Of a stretch of DNA of 7,394 nt, positions 1-5,950 are shown piece by piece (the stretch's first letter is position 1; every line of letters begins with the position of its first letter). The translations under genes and the position numbers were made by a program. Below the pieces are notes generated by a model that saw only the letters and a program-made list of their open reading frames with translations, was not told the origin of the DNA and did not search any database. The DNA is taken from the NCBI RefSeq assembly GCF_020829685.1, contig NZ_JAIVFR010000306.1:1-7394 (forward strand), written 5' to 3'. The stretch is from Nostoc sp. CHAB 5715 (lineage in GTDB: Bacteria; Cyanobacteriota; Cyanobacteriia; Cyanobacteriales; Nostocaceae).

Positions 1-1
1 G

Positions 2-844
2 GATTCTAATACCTTTAATACACCATCACCCTTACCTGCAACTCAAGAGGGAGAAATTTCTCGCCAGGAATTGCAAAAGCGTCGCCAGGAAATAGATCGA
101 GAAGAATTGCAGATTTTGGGAATATATGATCAGCTCAACCCAGATAAACCCACCGACGCGGAACAACTCGATGAACTTAGCGCCAAATTAGACCAAATAA
201 ACGAGATCAAAATCGATATTGAAAAACAATTGGCATCTCAGAAAATACCTGCGATCGACTTTGAACAACTTGAATGGTTGCGAAGCAGACTAATCGAATC
301 TTGGAACAACTCCGAAGTGCGCGGACGGATTATCTTTTTCCACCATCCACCTTATGTCACAGAAGCGACAAAGTGGGATCAGGCACAAACCTTGGCGGTT
401 CGTCACCGCTTGCGCTGGGTGTTTGAACAAGTGGCAGAAACTCTTGGTTTTCTAATTAAAGAACGTCCCATAGTCGATTTGATTTTAAACGGTCACGCTC
501 ACTGTTTGGAGCATCTTTGCACAACTGATACCGGATTTGCAGACTCTCACATTAACTGCATTATTTCTGGTGGTAGTGGTCATCGTCCCCGTTATCAACG
601 GCGAGAGGGGACTGAATTGATGGAGACTTTTACGGAAATTGCAGGTAAACCCACTCGGAAAGTTGCCGATTCAATGCTTTTTGTGGGTCGTCATGATTAC
701 AATTTCCAGAACCGCCTGCCTTACTCATGTGTGCGGATTGATGTTCTGGATGGTAGCCCACCCAAGTTTATCATCAGACCACTGATTGCTGAACGGGTTG
801 AAGATGAGTGGTATAACCGCGAACTTGAACCTTTTGTGATTTAA
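2..844 (+). CDS. Calcineurin-like metallophosphoesterase, C-terminal part (5' end outside window)
   Basis: The reading frame is open from base 2 with no stop and no convincing start, so the gene begins left of the window; the first in-frame start-like codon (TTG at 71) is probably internal. About 280 residues are visible. Two metal-binding motifs of the calcineurin-like phosphoesterase fold can be seen: a histidine motif FFHHPPY (HH codons at 341-346) and GHAH (491-502), the C-terminal G-H-x-H signature. The N-terminal motifs (D-x-H, GD-x-x-D, GNH[DE]) should lie in the missing part. Between them is a charged, helix-forming stretch (about bases 47-280; many E, Q, K, R, D) that looks like a coiled-coil insertion. 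After GHAH comes a GGSGHRPRY segment, typical of the loop closing the active site. The family hydrolyses phosphomono- or diesters using a dinuclear metal centre; the substrate cannot be told from sequence. No signal peptide can be judged. The gene ends with TAA, 325 bases before yebC. Confidence 0.8.
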   Translation, partial: DSNTFNTPSPLPATQEGEISRQELQKRRQEIDREELQILGIYDQLNPDKPTDAEQLDELSAKLDQINEIKIDIEKQLASQKIPAIDFEQLEWLRSRLIESWNNSEVRGRIIFFHHPPYVTEATKWDQAQTLAVRHRLRWVFEQVAETLGFLIKERPIVDLILNGHAHCLEHLCTTDTGFADSHINCIISGGSGHRPRYQRREGTELMETFTEIAGKPTRKVADSMLFVGRHDYNFQNRLPYSCVRIDVLDGSPPKFIIRPLIAERVEDEWYNRELEPFVI

Positions 845-850
845 ACAAAA

Positions 851-931
851 AACCTCACCCTGGTTATGCTACGCAAAACCTGTCCCTCTCCTTATTAAGG
901 AGAGGGATGTCCGCCAGGACTCTTTGAGGTT
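851..931. repeat. Nested inverted repeat downstream of the phosphoesterase gene
   Basis: An 81-base block starting 6 bases after the stop codon can fold as concentric stems: aacctca (851-857) with tgaggtt (925-931), cctgg (859-863) with ccagg (914-918), and a strong inner hairpin of 10 bp, ccctctcctt (884-893) with aaggagaggg (897-906), loop of 3. No T-run follows on the plus strand, so it is not a standard intrinsic terminator, although the inner hairpin could stabilise or end the upstream transcript. Its palindromic form resembles the interspersed repeats common between Nostocales genes; membership of a named family is not established here. Confidence 0.55.
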
Positions 932-940
932 CAACGGAAA

Positions 941-1069
941 TTATAAGTAATCATCCAACAATACAGATTCAATTGCTCGACCTACACTGTCATAAATCTG
1001 ATTGTAACCACGAAATATCGGACGCGATCGCCCATATTAAGCTTCATCTAAAAATACCTTTACCAAACT
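941..1069 (-). pseudogene. Possible degraded gene remnant (about 41 codons, one in-frame stop)
   Basis: On the minus strand the frame ending at the TAA in 941-943 is open for 31 codons (944-1036) and reads like real protein, for example YGRSRPIFRGYNQIYDSVG followed by RAIESVLLDDYL. A TAA at 1037-1039 interrupts it, and upstream of that stop the same frame continues for ten protein-like codons (SLVKVFLDEA, 1040-1069) before another stop. There is no in-frame ATG. I do not recognise a family. It may be the tail of a decayed gene, or chance. The HIP1 octamer at 1024-1031 is in this segment and supplies part of the coding-like GRSR motif. The rest of the 845-1169 spacer, apart from the repeat at 851-931 and the promoter candidate, holds nothing I can identify. 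Confidence 0.22.
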
Positions 1070-1118
1070 TTAGAGACACTCTGATCTAGCCTTGCATAAT
1101 TATCTGAAGTTATGGTTA

Positions 1119-1148
1119 TTGCAAGCGTTTATATCTTAATCTTAAATA
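1119..1148 (+). promoter_or_regulatory. Candidate promoter of yebC
   Basis: A -35-like ttgcaa (1119-1124) is followed after 18 bases by the -10-like taaata (1143-1148), about 20 bases before the yebC start codon. The surrounding 1080-1169 stretch is AT-rich. The match to a sigma-70 type promoter is modest and similar hexamers are frequent in AT-rich DNA, so this is only a suggestion. Confidence 0.25.
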
Positions 1149-1169
1149 GAGTTTTGATAATTTCAGATT

Positions 1170-1928
1170 ATGGCAGGACATAGTAAATGGGCAAATATTA
1201 AGCGCCAAAAAGCGGTAGTAGATGCAAAAAGGGGAAAAACCTTTACTCAGTTATCGCGGGCGATTATCGTTGCGGCTAGAAGCGGCGTACCAGATCCGGC
1301 GCTGAATTTTCAACTTCGCACGGCAATTGACAAGGCAAAGGCAGCGAGTATTCCCAATGATAATATTGAACGAGCGATCGCTAAAGGTGCAGGCACTTTT
1401 GGCGGCGATAATGCTACCTTTGAAGCGATTCGCTACGAAGGTTATGGCCCCAGTGGTGTAGCGATTTTAATCGAAGCCCTCACAGATAATCGTAATCGCA
1501 CTGCTGCTGACTTGCGTGTAGCTTTTAGTAAAAATGGTGGCAATCTTGGCGAAACAGGTTGCGTTAGCTGGATGTTTGACCAAAAAGGCGTTTGTATAGT
1601 GCAGGATGTGGTTGACGAAGAACAGCTTTTAGAAGCATCCCTCGAAGGCGGTGCCCAGTCTTATGAGATGACTGAAGATGAGATGGCTGAGGTTTTTACT
1701 GACATTGGCAATTTAGAAACCCTTAACCAGACACTTAAAAATCAAGGCTTTAAGGTAACTGATGTCGAATTGCGCTGGATTCCCAGTAATAGTGTAGAAG
1801 TTACTGATCCAGATCAGGCGCGATCGCTTTTCAAGTTAATTGATACTCTAGAAGGCTTGGATGATGTGCAAAATGTCACAGCTAACTTTGATGTAGCAGA
1901 AGAATTGATGGCTCTGAGCATTTCTTAA
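1170..1928 (+). CDS. yebC: YebC/PmpR family protein (TACO1-type)
   Basis: The 252-residue protein has the usual family length (about 240-255) and is complete. It starts with the near-invariant MAGHSKWANIKRQKAVVDAK block (1-20), followed by the family's basic helical domain, the AKAASIPNDNIERAI stretch (56-70), and the central GYGPSGVAILIE (91-102) and TDNRNRTAADLR (105-116) motifs with KNGGNLGETGCVSWMF (121-136). The ATG at 1170 is fixed by this conserved N-terminus; no clear Shine-Dalgarno sequence precedes it, as is common in cyanobacteria. The family is cytoplasmic. It was long annotated as a transcriptional regulator (PmpR in Pseudomonas), while mitochondrial TACO1 and more recent bacterial work point to a role on the ribosome, helping translation of difficult, proline-rich stretches. 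Which role applies here is not visible. It stands alone, converges with the suf operon, and has its own terminator at 1960-1992. Confidence 0.96.
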   Translation: MAGHSKWANIKRQKAVVDAKRGKTFTQLSRAIIVAARSGVPDPALNFQLRTAIDKAKAASIPNDNIERAIAKGAGTFGGDNATFEAIRYEGYGPSGVAILIEALTDNRNRTAADLRVAFSKNGGNLGETGCVSWMFDQKGVCIVQDVVDEEQLLEASLEGGAQSYEMTEDEMAEVFTDIGNLETLNQTLKNQGFKVTDVELRWIPSNSVEVTDPDQARSLFKLIDTLEGLDDVQNVTANFDVAEELMALSIS

Positions 1929-1959
1929 TCATTTACAAAAATAATTGTATTATTTAACC

Positions 1960-1992
1960 CCGTTGAAATCCCTACCAATCAACGGTTTTTTT
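1960..1992 (+). terminator. Intrinsic terminator of yebC
   Basis: The stem ccgttga (1960-1966) pairs perfectly with tcaacgg (1979-1985) across a 12-base loop and is followed at once by seven T residues (1986-1992). It lies 31 bases after the yebC stop, which is classic Rho-independent form. The bases just before the stem are not a long A-run, so it should act mainly on the plus strand. Confidence 0.8.
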
Positions 1993-2062
1993 AATTAATA
2001 TCAAGTCCGCTATAGCAGTCCTAAATCATTTGTGAAAATTATATATCTTTTTTTTCTTTCTT

Positions 2063-2095
2063 CTCTTTGCGTCCTTGGCGTTCTTGGCGGTTCGT
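2063..2095 (-). repeat. Interspersed repeat, copy A (33 bp, diverged)
   Basis: The plus-strand text contains gcgtccttggcg then ttcttggcggttcgt. It is related to the identical 30-mers at 4421-4450 and 5908-5937 but is three bases longer and differs near its pyrimidine-rich left end. A C/T-rich tract precedes it, as it does at the copy in the sufB-sufC spacer. Strand is given to match the other copies, whose flanking genes read on the minus strand. Confidence 0.75.
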
Positions 2096-2169
2096 TTCCT
2101 TATATATATTTTTCACGACTCCTGCAAGGATTGCTATAGAATACAAGTCAATTACGAACGTAGCGATAG

Positions 2170-2217
2170 CGGAGTGAAGTAATCCCAATAAGGAAGCGAT
2201 TGCTTCGTTCCACTCCG
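2170..2217. repeat. Imperfect palindromic repeat segment
   Basis: The ends cggagtg (2170-2176) and cactccg (2211-2217) pair. Inside, a short stretch ending taatc (2180-2184) partly pairs with gattgcttc (2198-2206), giving an imperfect hairpin. The segment next to it, ending in ctcgcaatgac, resembles the widespread 'cattgcgag' interspersed repeats of bacterial genomes; this is a resemblance from memory. It forms the right half of the MITE-like unit. Confidence 0.4.
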
Positions 2218-2301
2218 TTCCACTCGCAATGACATATCGTAAGTGATTAACCGGACTTGATATAAGTGGCGGCAAACGACAGCCTTGCTGATTTTACTCC
2301 A

Positions 2302-2349
2302 AATTGTGCCAACTATTAGCAAGATATGTTGCTGATATTTGGCACAATT
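2302..2349 (-). terminator. Strong hairpin at the 3' end of the suf operon
   Basis: The outer arms aattgtgccaa (2302-2312) and ttggcacaatt (2339-2349) pair perfectly. After one C/T mismatch, nine further pairs (one G-T) continue to a six-base loop at 2323-2328. The structure has 20 pairs in 48 bases and begins 22 bases past the sufS stop. On the minus strand the sequence after it is only weakly T-rich (ttggagtaaaat), so it may be a terminator without a proper T-tract or a 3' stabilising hairpin. It is the best candidate for the end of the suf transcript. Confidence 0.5.
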
Positions 2350-2371
2350 AGTATTTGAATATTTTGTAACT

Positions 2372-3634
2372 TTAAGCAAGGAAACCTGCAAAAAAGTCCA
2401 GAGTTTCTTTCAGTGCTTTGATGAAAATATCAATTTCCTCACGGGTGTTGTAGAAAGATAGACTTGCTCGTGCGGTTGCAGCAAGACCTAAGTAACGGTG
2501 TAATGGTTGAGTACAGTGGTGTCCAGAACGGATAGCAACGCCTTCTTGATCTAATAACGTAGATAAGTCGTTGGCGTGGACTTCTTTGGCTGTGAACGAC
2601 GCAAGAGCGGCTCTACCTTCACCGTTAGCATTTGGTTTGGGGCCGTAAATTCTAATTTGGGGAATTTGCTCTAGTTGTTGGAACAAATAAGCTGTTAATT
2701 CTGCTTCGTAGGCGTGAATTTTATCCATGCCGATACTGCTAAGATAATCGATGGCAGCACCAAGTGCGATCGCTTCTCCAATTGCAGGTGTACCAGCTTC
2801 AAATTTATGCGGTAATTCTGCATAGGTTGAATGGTCTAAATACACCTCTGCAATCATTTCGCCACCACCAAAAAATGGTGGCATTGATTCCAACATTTCA
2901 AACTTGCCATACAGAAATCCTATCCCAGTTGGGGCGCACATTTTATGACCAGATGCTACCAACCAATCACAATCTATCTGCTGCACATCGACAGGGAAGT
3001 GGGGAACACTTTGGCAAGCATCAACTAAAAATTTAGCACCATATTTGTGAGCGATCGCACCAATTTCTTCTACTGGGTTTATGCAACCCAAAGCATTAGA
3101 AATATGCACCACTGACACCAACTTTGTTTTTTCGGAAATCAGCTTTTTAAACTGTTCTAAATCAAAAGTTTCTTCTGGTGTTAATTCCACAAATTTCAGT
3201 CCTGCACCTGTTTTTTGCGCTACCAATTGCCAAGGCACAATATTACTGTGGTGTTCCATCACCGAGAGAATAATTTCATCTCCCGGCTGCAAATTATTCA
3301 TTCCCCAGCTATAAGCTACTAGGTTAATCGCCTCACTTGCGTTGCGGGTGTAGACGATTTCCTGACGCGATGCAGCATTGATGAATTTGGCAACTTTATC
3401 TCTAGCACCTTCATAAGCATCAGTAGCTTTAGCACTCAGCGTATGGGCACCTCGATGCACGTTAGCATTATATTGTTCGTAATAATCCCGCAGGGTATTT
3501 AATACGAACAAAGGCTTTTGCGATGTCGCAGCATTATCGAGATAAACCAGGGGTTTCTCGTTGACTTTCTGATGCAATATCGGGAAGTCAGCGCGAACTT
3601 TATCAGCAAGGGTTTTGGTAGGAGTAAAAGTCAT
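2372..3634 (-). CDS. sufS: Cysteine desulfurase SufS (group II, PLP-dependent)
   Basis: The 420-residue protein has the normal length for SufS. It converts cysteine to alanine and holds the sulfur as a persulfide on its active cysteine, for transfer (usually through SufE) to the SufBCD scaffold in the cytoplasm. Visible features: [11 protein letters not shown] (31-41), the MEHHSN motif (126-131) with the His that stacks on PLP, D205 and Q208 in VDACQSVPH, the PLP lysine K231 in SGHKM, the catalytic C374 in [15 protein letters not shown] (group II, SufS-type, motif) and R389 in [10 protein letters not shown] for substrate carboxylate binding. The ATG at 3634 fits family N-termini; no clear ribosome binding site is seen. 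It is the last gene of the operon, 21 bases after sufD. The spacer carries heptamer repeats. Nothing essential is missing, so activity is expected. Confidence 0.97.
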   Translation of the reverse strand: MTFTPTKTLADKVRADFPILHQKVNEKPLVYLDNAATSQKPLFVLNTLRDYYEQYNANVHRGAHTLSAKATDAYEGARDKVAKFINAASRQEIVYTRNASEAINLVAYSWGMNNLQPGDEIILSVMEHHSNIVPWQLVAQKTGAGLKFVELTPEETFDLEQFKKLISEKTKLVSVVHISNALGCINPVEEIGAIAHKYGAKFLVDACQSVPHFPVDVQQIDCDWLVASGHKMCAPTGIGFLYGKFEMLESMPPFFGGGEMIAEVYLDHSTYAELPHKFEAGTPAIGEAIALGAAIDYLSSIGMDKIHAYEAELTAYLFQQLEQIPQIRIYGPKPNANGEGRAALASFTAKEVHANDLSTLLDQEGVAIRSGHHCTQPLHRYLGLAATARASLSFYNTREEIDIFIKALKETLDFFAGFLA

Positions 3635-3641
3635 TGGTAGA

Positions 3642-3662
3642 TTAGTTATTAGTCATTAGTCA
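3642..3662. repeat. Three tandem heptamers of the TTAGTCA type
   Basis: The units ttagtta (3642-3648), ttagtca (3649-3655) and ttagtca (3656-3662) are head to tail. Tandem heptamers of this kind (STRR sequences) are known from heterocystous cyanobacteria. The block fills most of the sufD-sufS spacer and supplies the sufD stop codon (tta on this strand at 3656-3658). It directly adjoins the palindromic repeats at 3663-3726. Confidence 0.7.
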
Positions 3663-5101
3663 GTAGAGACACGATTAATCGCGTCTCTACAATGGTCATT
3701 AGAGACACGATTAATCGCGTCTGTACAATGGTCATTAGTCAGGGACTTAAGATTATTGACTGTGTTTAATAGGATTTCTCGCAGAGAAGGAATTGGTATT
3801 TGGTTGATGACTTCGGCGGCGAAAGCGTTAATTAACAACTTCCGAGCATCGTTTTCATCAATTCCCCGACTTTGCAGATAAAATATTTCATCATCTTCCA
3901 ATTGGCTAACGGTAGCACCGTGAGCGCATTTGACATTATCGGCAGTAATTTCCAATTGGGGTTTGGTATCAACTCTGGCTTTAGATGATAGCAGCAGATT
4001 GCGATTCAACTGGGCTGCATTTGTTAACTGCGCTGGTTTGGGTACAAAAACTTTACCATTGAACACCGCATGAGCGCGATCGCCTACAATACATTTATGC
4101 AATTGCTCACTTGTACCGTGGGGATAGTTGAGTGCGATCGCACTGTGAGTATCAGACAACTGCTTACCAGTAATCACCGTCAAACCATTGAGAGTAGTTT
4201 GTGTTTGCTCACCAGTTTGCAAAATTTCCAAATTGTGCCGCGATAGTTTTCCACCTAAAGTTATGGCATGACTTGTATATCGGCTATCACGAGCTTGGGC
4301 GATCGCAGTTTTCCCAATATGAAAAGCCTCTGCACCTTCTTGCTCAACCCTAGTGTGACTCACCTCAGCATTGTCACCCACCCAAATTTCCGTAACCGCG
4401 TTAGTTAAGTAAACTCCTTCCTCTGCGCTCTTGGCGTCTTGGCGGTTCGTATACTCCTCAACCAAAGTCACCTGCGAACCACTTTCCGCCACCACCAAAC
4501 AACGCGGCTGCGAAATCGTCGCAGTCTCCCCCGCAACCGAAATAAACACCAAATGAATTGGCGTTTCAACTACCACATTCTTCTTCACCCACACCACAGC
4601 TGCATCAGTTATCCCAGCCGTATTGAGAGCAGTAAAAACTTCCTGCGCTCCCTCAGCTTGAGCTAAATACTGCTGTACACCTTCCTGCTCAACCACAGAC
4701 AAACCAACCAAACTACTTACCACAATTCCATCTGGCAAATCTGTAACTGCGGATAACTCCGGTGCATAAACGCCATTAACAAATACCAAACGACTATTAG
4801 CCGCCTCTGGCAAAATATCAAATTGCAAAGACGCAAAATTTCCCGTCTCTAAATTAAATTGCACCTTTCGCAGAGACGACAAATCAGTAAATCGCCATTC
4901 TTCCTCGCGGCTGGTGGGAATAGTCGAGTGGCGTACCCAACTAGCAGCACCTTCGCGTAATTCCTGTAACCATCCCTCTGTTTTGGGTGCAGTTACCTGA
5001 TTTAACAATTCAGTTAGATAGGTATCTTTATCTAACAGAGTCGATGTCAAAGTGACTAAATTCGAGTTGGGAATTGGACTAGGAGATACTTGAATACTCA
5101 T
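3656..5101 (-). CDS. sufD: Fe-S cluster assembly scaffold subunit SufD, with repeat-derived insert and tail
   Basis: The 481-residue protein is the SufD partner of SufB in the SufBC2D scaffold. The N-terminal helical part (about 1-100) includes SREEEWRFTDLSSL (64-77). It is followed by the right-handed beta-helix core and the C-terminal SufC-binding region with NRNLLLSSKARVDTKPQLE (356-374) and KCAHGATVSQLEDDEIFYL (391-409). H394 matches the functionally important His360 of E. coli SufD. Two parts look foreign: residues 218-227 ([10 protein letters not shown]) are encoded exactly by a 30-bp interspersed repeat, and residues 456-479 are two copies of a 12-residue unit (NDHC[TR]DAINRVS) encoded by palindromic repeats. 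The ancestral end was probably near residue 455. Without these additions the length, about 445, fits the family. Translation is coupled to sufC by a TAATG stop/start overlap. Confidence 0.95.
   Translation of the reverse strand: MSIQVSPSPIPNSNLVTLTSTLLDKDTYLTELLNQVTAPKTEGWLQELREGAASWVRHSTIPTSREEEWRFTDLSSLRKVQFNLETGNFASLQFDILPEAANSRLVFVNGVYAPELSAVTDLPDGIVVSSLVGLSVVEQEGVQQYLAQAEGAQEVFTALNTAGITDAAVVWVKKNVVVETPIHLVFISVAGETATISQPRCLVVAESGSQVTLVEEYTNRQDAKSAEEGVYLTNAVTEIWVGDNAEVSHTRVEQEGAEAFHIGKTAIAQARDSRYTSHAITLGGKLSRHNLEILQTGEQTQTTLNGLTVITGKQLSDTHSAIALNYPHGTSEQLHKCIVGDRAHAVFNGKVFVPKPAQLTNAAQLNRNLLLSSKARVDTKPQLEITADNVKCAHGATVSQLEDDEIFYLQSRGIDENDARKLLINAFAAEVINQIPIPSLREILLNTVNNLKSLTNDHCTDAINRVSNDHCRDAINRVSTD
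3663..3726 (-). repeat. Tandem pair of 28-bp palindromic repeats inside the sufD 3' end
   Basis: Copy 1 (3663-3690) reads gtagagacacgatt then aatcgcgtctctac, a near-perfect palindrome with one A/C mismatch that becomes a G-U pair in the minus-strand RNA. Copy 2 (3699-3726) has the same core with three changes. The period is 36 bases, so the units stay in frame as 12 codons each at the end of sufD. I recognise the gtagagac-cgattaatcg-gtctctac palindrome as an abundant Nostoc/Anabaena interspersed repeat; this is from memory, not a search. Confidence 0.85.
4421..4450 (-). repeat. Interspersed 30-bp repeat, copy B, in frame inside sufD
   Basis: This 30-mer, ctctgcgctcttggcg then tcttggcggttcgt, is identical to the one at 5908-5937. 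Its edges coincide with sufD codon boundaries (codons 218-227). It has no stop codon in any of the six frames. The neighbouring protein sequence (VEEY before, EGVYLTNAV after) reads continuously if the ten residues are removed, which supports an insertion. A short direct repeat actcct flanks it (4413-4418 and 4453-4458), but the 40-base spacing is not a multiple of three, so it is weak evidence for a target duplication. Confidence 0.85.
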
Positions 5102-5115
5102 TACACACCCACCTC
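5099..5115 (-). promoter_or_regulatory. sufD ribosome binding site and sufC/sufD TAATG overlap
   Basis: On the minus strand gaggt (5111-5115) lies nine bases before the sufD ATG (5099-5101), inside the last codons of sufC. The sufC stop TAA (5101-5103) shares its final A with that ATG. This fixes the sufD start and suggests translational coupling of the two scaffold subunits. Confidence 0.75.
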
Positions 5116-5889
5116 AGCTGCAAATTCTTCCAGCACCCAGTCATAACCGCGAGACTCCAATTCCAGCGCCAGTTCCTTACCACCACTCGTAATAATCTGC
5201 CCCTGTGCCATCACATGCACAAAATCAGGCACAATATAATCAAGCAACCGCTGATAGTGAGTAATCAAAATTGTCGAATTTTCTGGACTTGCCAGTTGAT
5301 TTACCCCATTCGCTACAATTCGGAGCGCGTCAATATCCAAACCCGAATCAGTCTCATCCAAAATTCCCAACTTTGGTTCTAGCAGCGCCATTTGCAGAAT
5401 TTCATTCCGCTTCTTCTCCCCACCAGAAAACCCTTCATTCAAACTCCGACTGAGAAAACTGGCATTCATCTTCACCACATCCAGCTTTTCCTCAATCAAA
5501 TCGTCAAAATCAAAAGCGTCTATTTCCTCTAAACCTTGCGCCTTCCGCCGGGAATTGTACGCCACCCGCAAGAAATCCAAATTGCTCACACCCGGAATTT
5601 CCAACGGATACTGAAACGCCAAAAACACACCACTTCTGGCGCGTTCCTCCGGCTCCAATTCCAACAAATTTTGCCCTTGAAAAATCACCTCACCGCCAGT
5701 CACCTCATACGCCGGATGCCCAGCCAACACCTTAGAAAAAGTACTCTTACCAGAACCATTCGGCCCCATAATCGCATGAATTTCGCCCGATCGCACCTCA
5801 AGATTCACACCCTTAAGAATCAGTGTTCCATCAACATTAGCCGTCAGATTCCTTACCGACAGCACAACTTCACTATTTTCAATAATCAT
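5101..5889 (-). CDS. sufC: Fe-S cluster assembly ATPase SufC
   Basis: The 262-residue ABC-type ATPase is of normal SufC length and has no membrane segment; it is a soluble ABC protein that binds SufB and SufD and drives the conformational change needed for cluster assembly. In order: Walker [10 protein letters not shown] (42-50), Q-loop [11 protein letters not shown] (91-101), the ABC signature [10 protein letters not shown] (154-163), Walker B LGILDE with catalytic E179, D-loop DSGLDIDAL (181-189), and switch histidine H211 in [13 protein letters not shown]. The DETDSGLD form fits cyanobacterial SufC. The ATG at 5889 is supported by a purine-rich ribosome binding site at 5895-5900. The gene lies 107 bases after sufB, in a spacer holding a hairpin and an interspersed repeat, and overlaps sufD by one base. 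Confidence 0.97.
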   Translation of the reverse strand: MIIENSEVVLSVRNLTANVDGTLILKGVNLEVRSGEIHAIMGPNGSGKSTFSKVLAGHPAYEVTGGEVIFQGQNLLELEPEERARSGVFLAFQYPLEIPGVSNLDFLRVAYNSRRKAQGLEEIDAFDFDDLIEEKLDVVKMNASFLSRSLNEGFSGGEKKRNEILQMALLEPKLGILDETDSGLDIDALRIVANGVNQLASPENSTILITHYQRLLDYIVPDFVHVMAQGQIITSGGKELALELESRGYDWVLEEFAAEVGV

Positions 5890-5894
5890 CTTCT

Positions 5895-5900
5895 CTCCCT
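5895..5900 (-). promoter_or_regulatory. sufC ribosome binding site
   Basis: On the minus strand agggag (5895-5900) is five bases before the sufC ATG, in a long purine tract (5890-5907). This tract directly adjoins repeat copy C, and a comparable pyrimidine/purine tract adjoins copy A, so the ribosome binding site may have arrived with the repeat. Confidence 0.65.
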
Positions 5901-5907
5901 TCTCTTT

Positions 5908-5937
5908 CTCTGCGCTCTTGGCGTCTTGGCGGTTCGT
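5908..5937 (-). repeat. Interspersed 30-bp repeat, copy C, in the sufB-sufC spacer
   Basis: Identical over all 30 bases to copy B inside sufD (4421-4450), in the same orientation. It lies 18 bases upstream of the sufC start codon, between the spacer hairpin (5951-5985) and the sufC ribosome binding site. Confidence 0.85.
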
Positions 5938-5950
5938 TACTCTTCCAAAA

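Larger units (their letters stand above)
1998..2263. mobile_element. MITE-like composite repeat unit with 12-bp terminal inverted repeats
   Basis: The ends are perfect inverted repeats, atatcaagtccg (1998-2009) and cggacttgatat (2252-2263), enclosing 242 bases with no coding capacity. A TA dinucleotide sits at each outer end, as expected for TA-target elements of the IS630/Tc1 type, but this could be chance. Nested inside are a second inverted repeat, ctatagcagtcct (2010-2022) with aggattgctatag (2127-2139), 12 of 13 pairing, a copy of the 30-33 bp repeat (2063-2095), and a hairpin-forming segment (2170-2217). This is either one non-autonomous element (MITE) or several repeats piled into each other. 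No transposase is in the window. Small open frames crossing it are repeat-derived and not credible genes. Confidence 0.5.
1024..4306. repeat. HIP1 octamers (gcgatcgc), eight copies across this span
   Basis: Exact copies of the palindrome gcgatcgc are at 1024-1031, 1374-1381, 1820-1827, 2766-2773, 3051-3058, 4076-4083, 4134-4141 and 4299-4306. HIP1 is the highly iterated palindrome of many cyanobacterial genomes. Chance alone would give about 0.1 copies in 7.4 kb of even base composition. Most lie inside genes (yebC, sufS, sufD); one is intergenic. None was found in 1-1023 or 4307-7394. Confidence 0.9.

Noticed and set aside
71..73. TTG as the start codon of the phosphoesterase gene
   Set aside because: The frame is open to the window edge and the N-terminal metal-binding motifs of the fold are missing, so the gene must start further left.
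845..1169. tRNA or other known RNA gene in the spacer before yebC
   Set aside because: The nested stems at 851-931 do not form a cloverleaf with tRNA consensus bases, and no other RNA family signature was seen.
2039..2391. Two overlapping minus-strand open frames of 78 and 79 codons in the yebC-sufS spacer
   Set aside because: They run through the MITE-like unit and other repeats; their sequence (for example NRQERQGRKEKKEKK) is repeat-derived and low in complexity, and one of them overlaps the sufS 3' end.
3663..3726. Tandem repeats read as a small CRISPR array
   Set aside because: There are only two units, each is a palindrome, the 8-base spacing is the same sequence in both flanks, and no cas gene is nearby.
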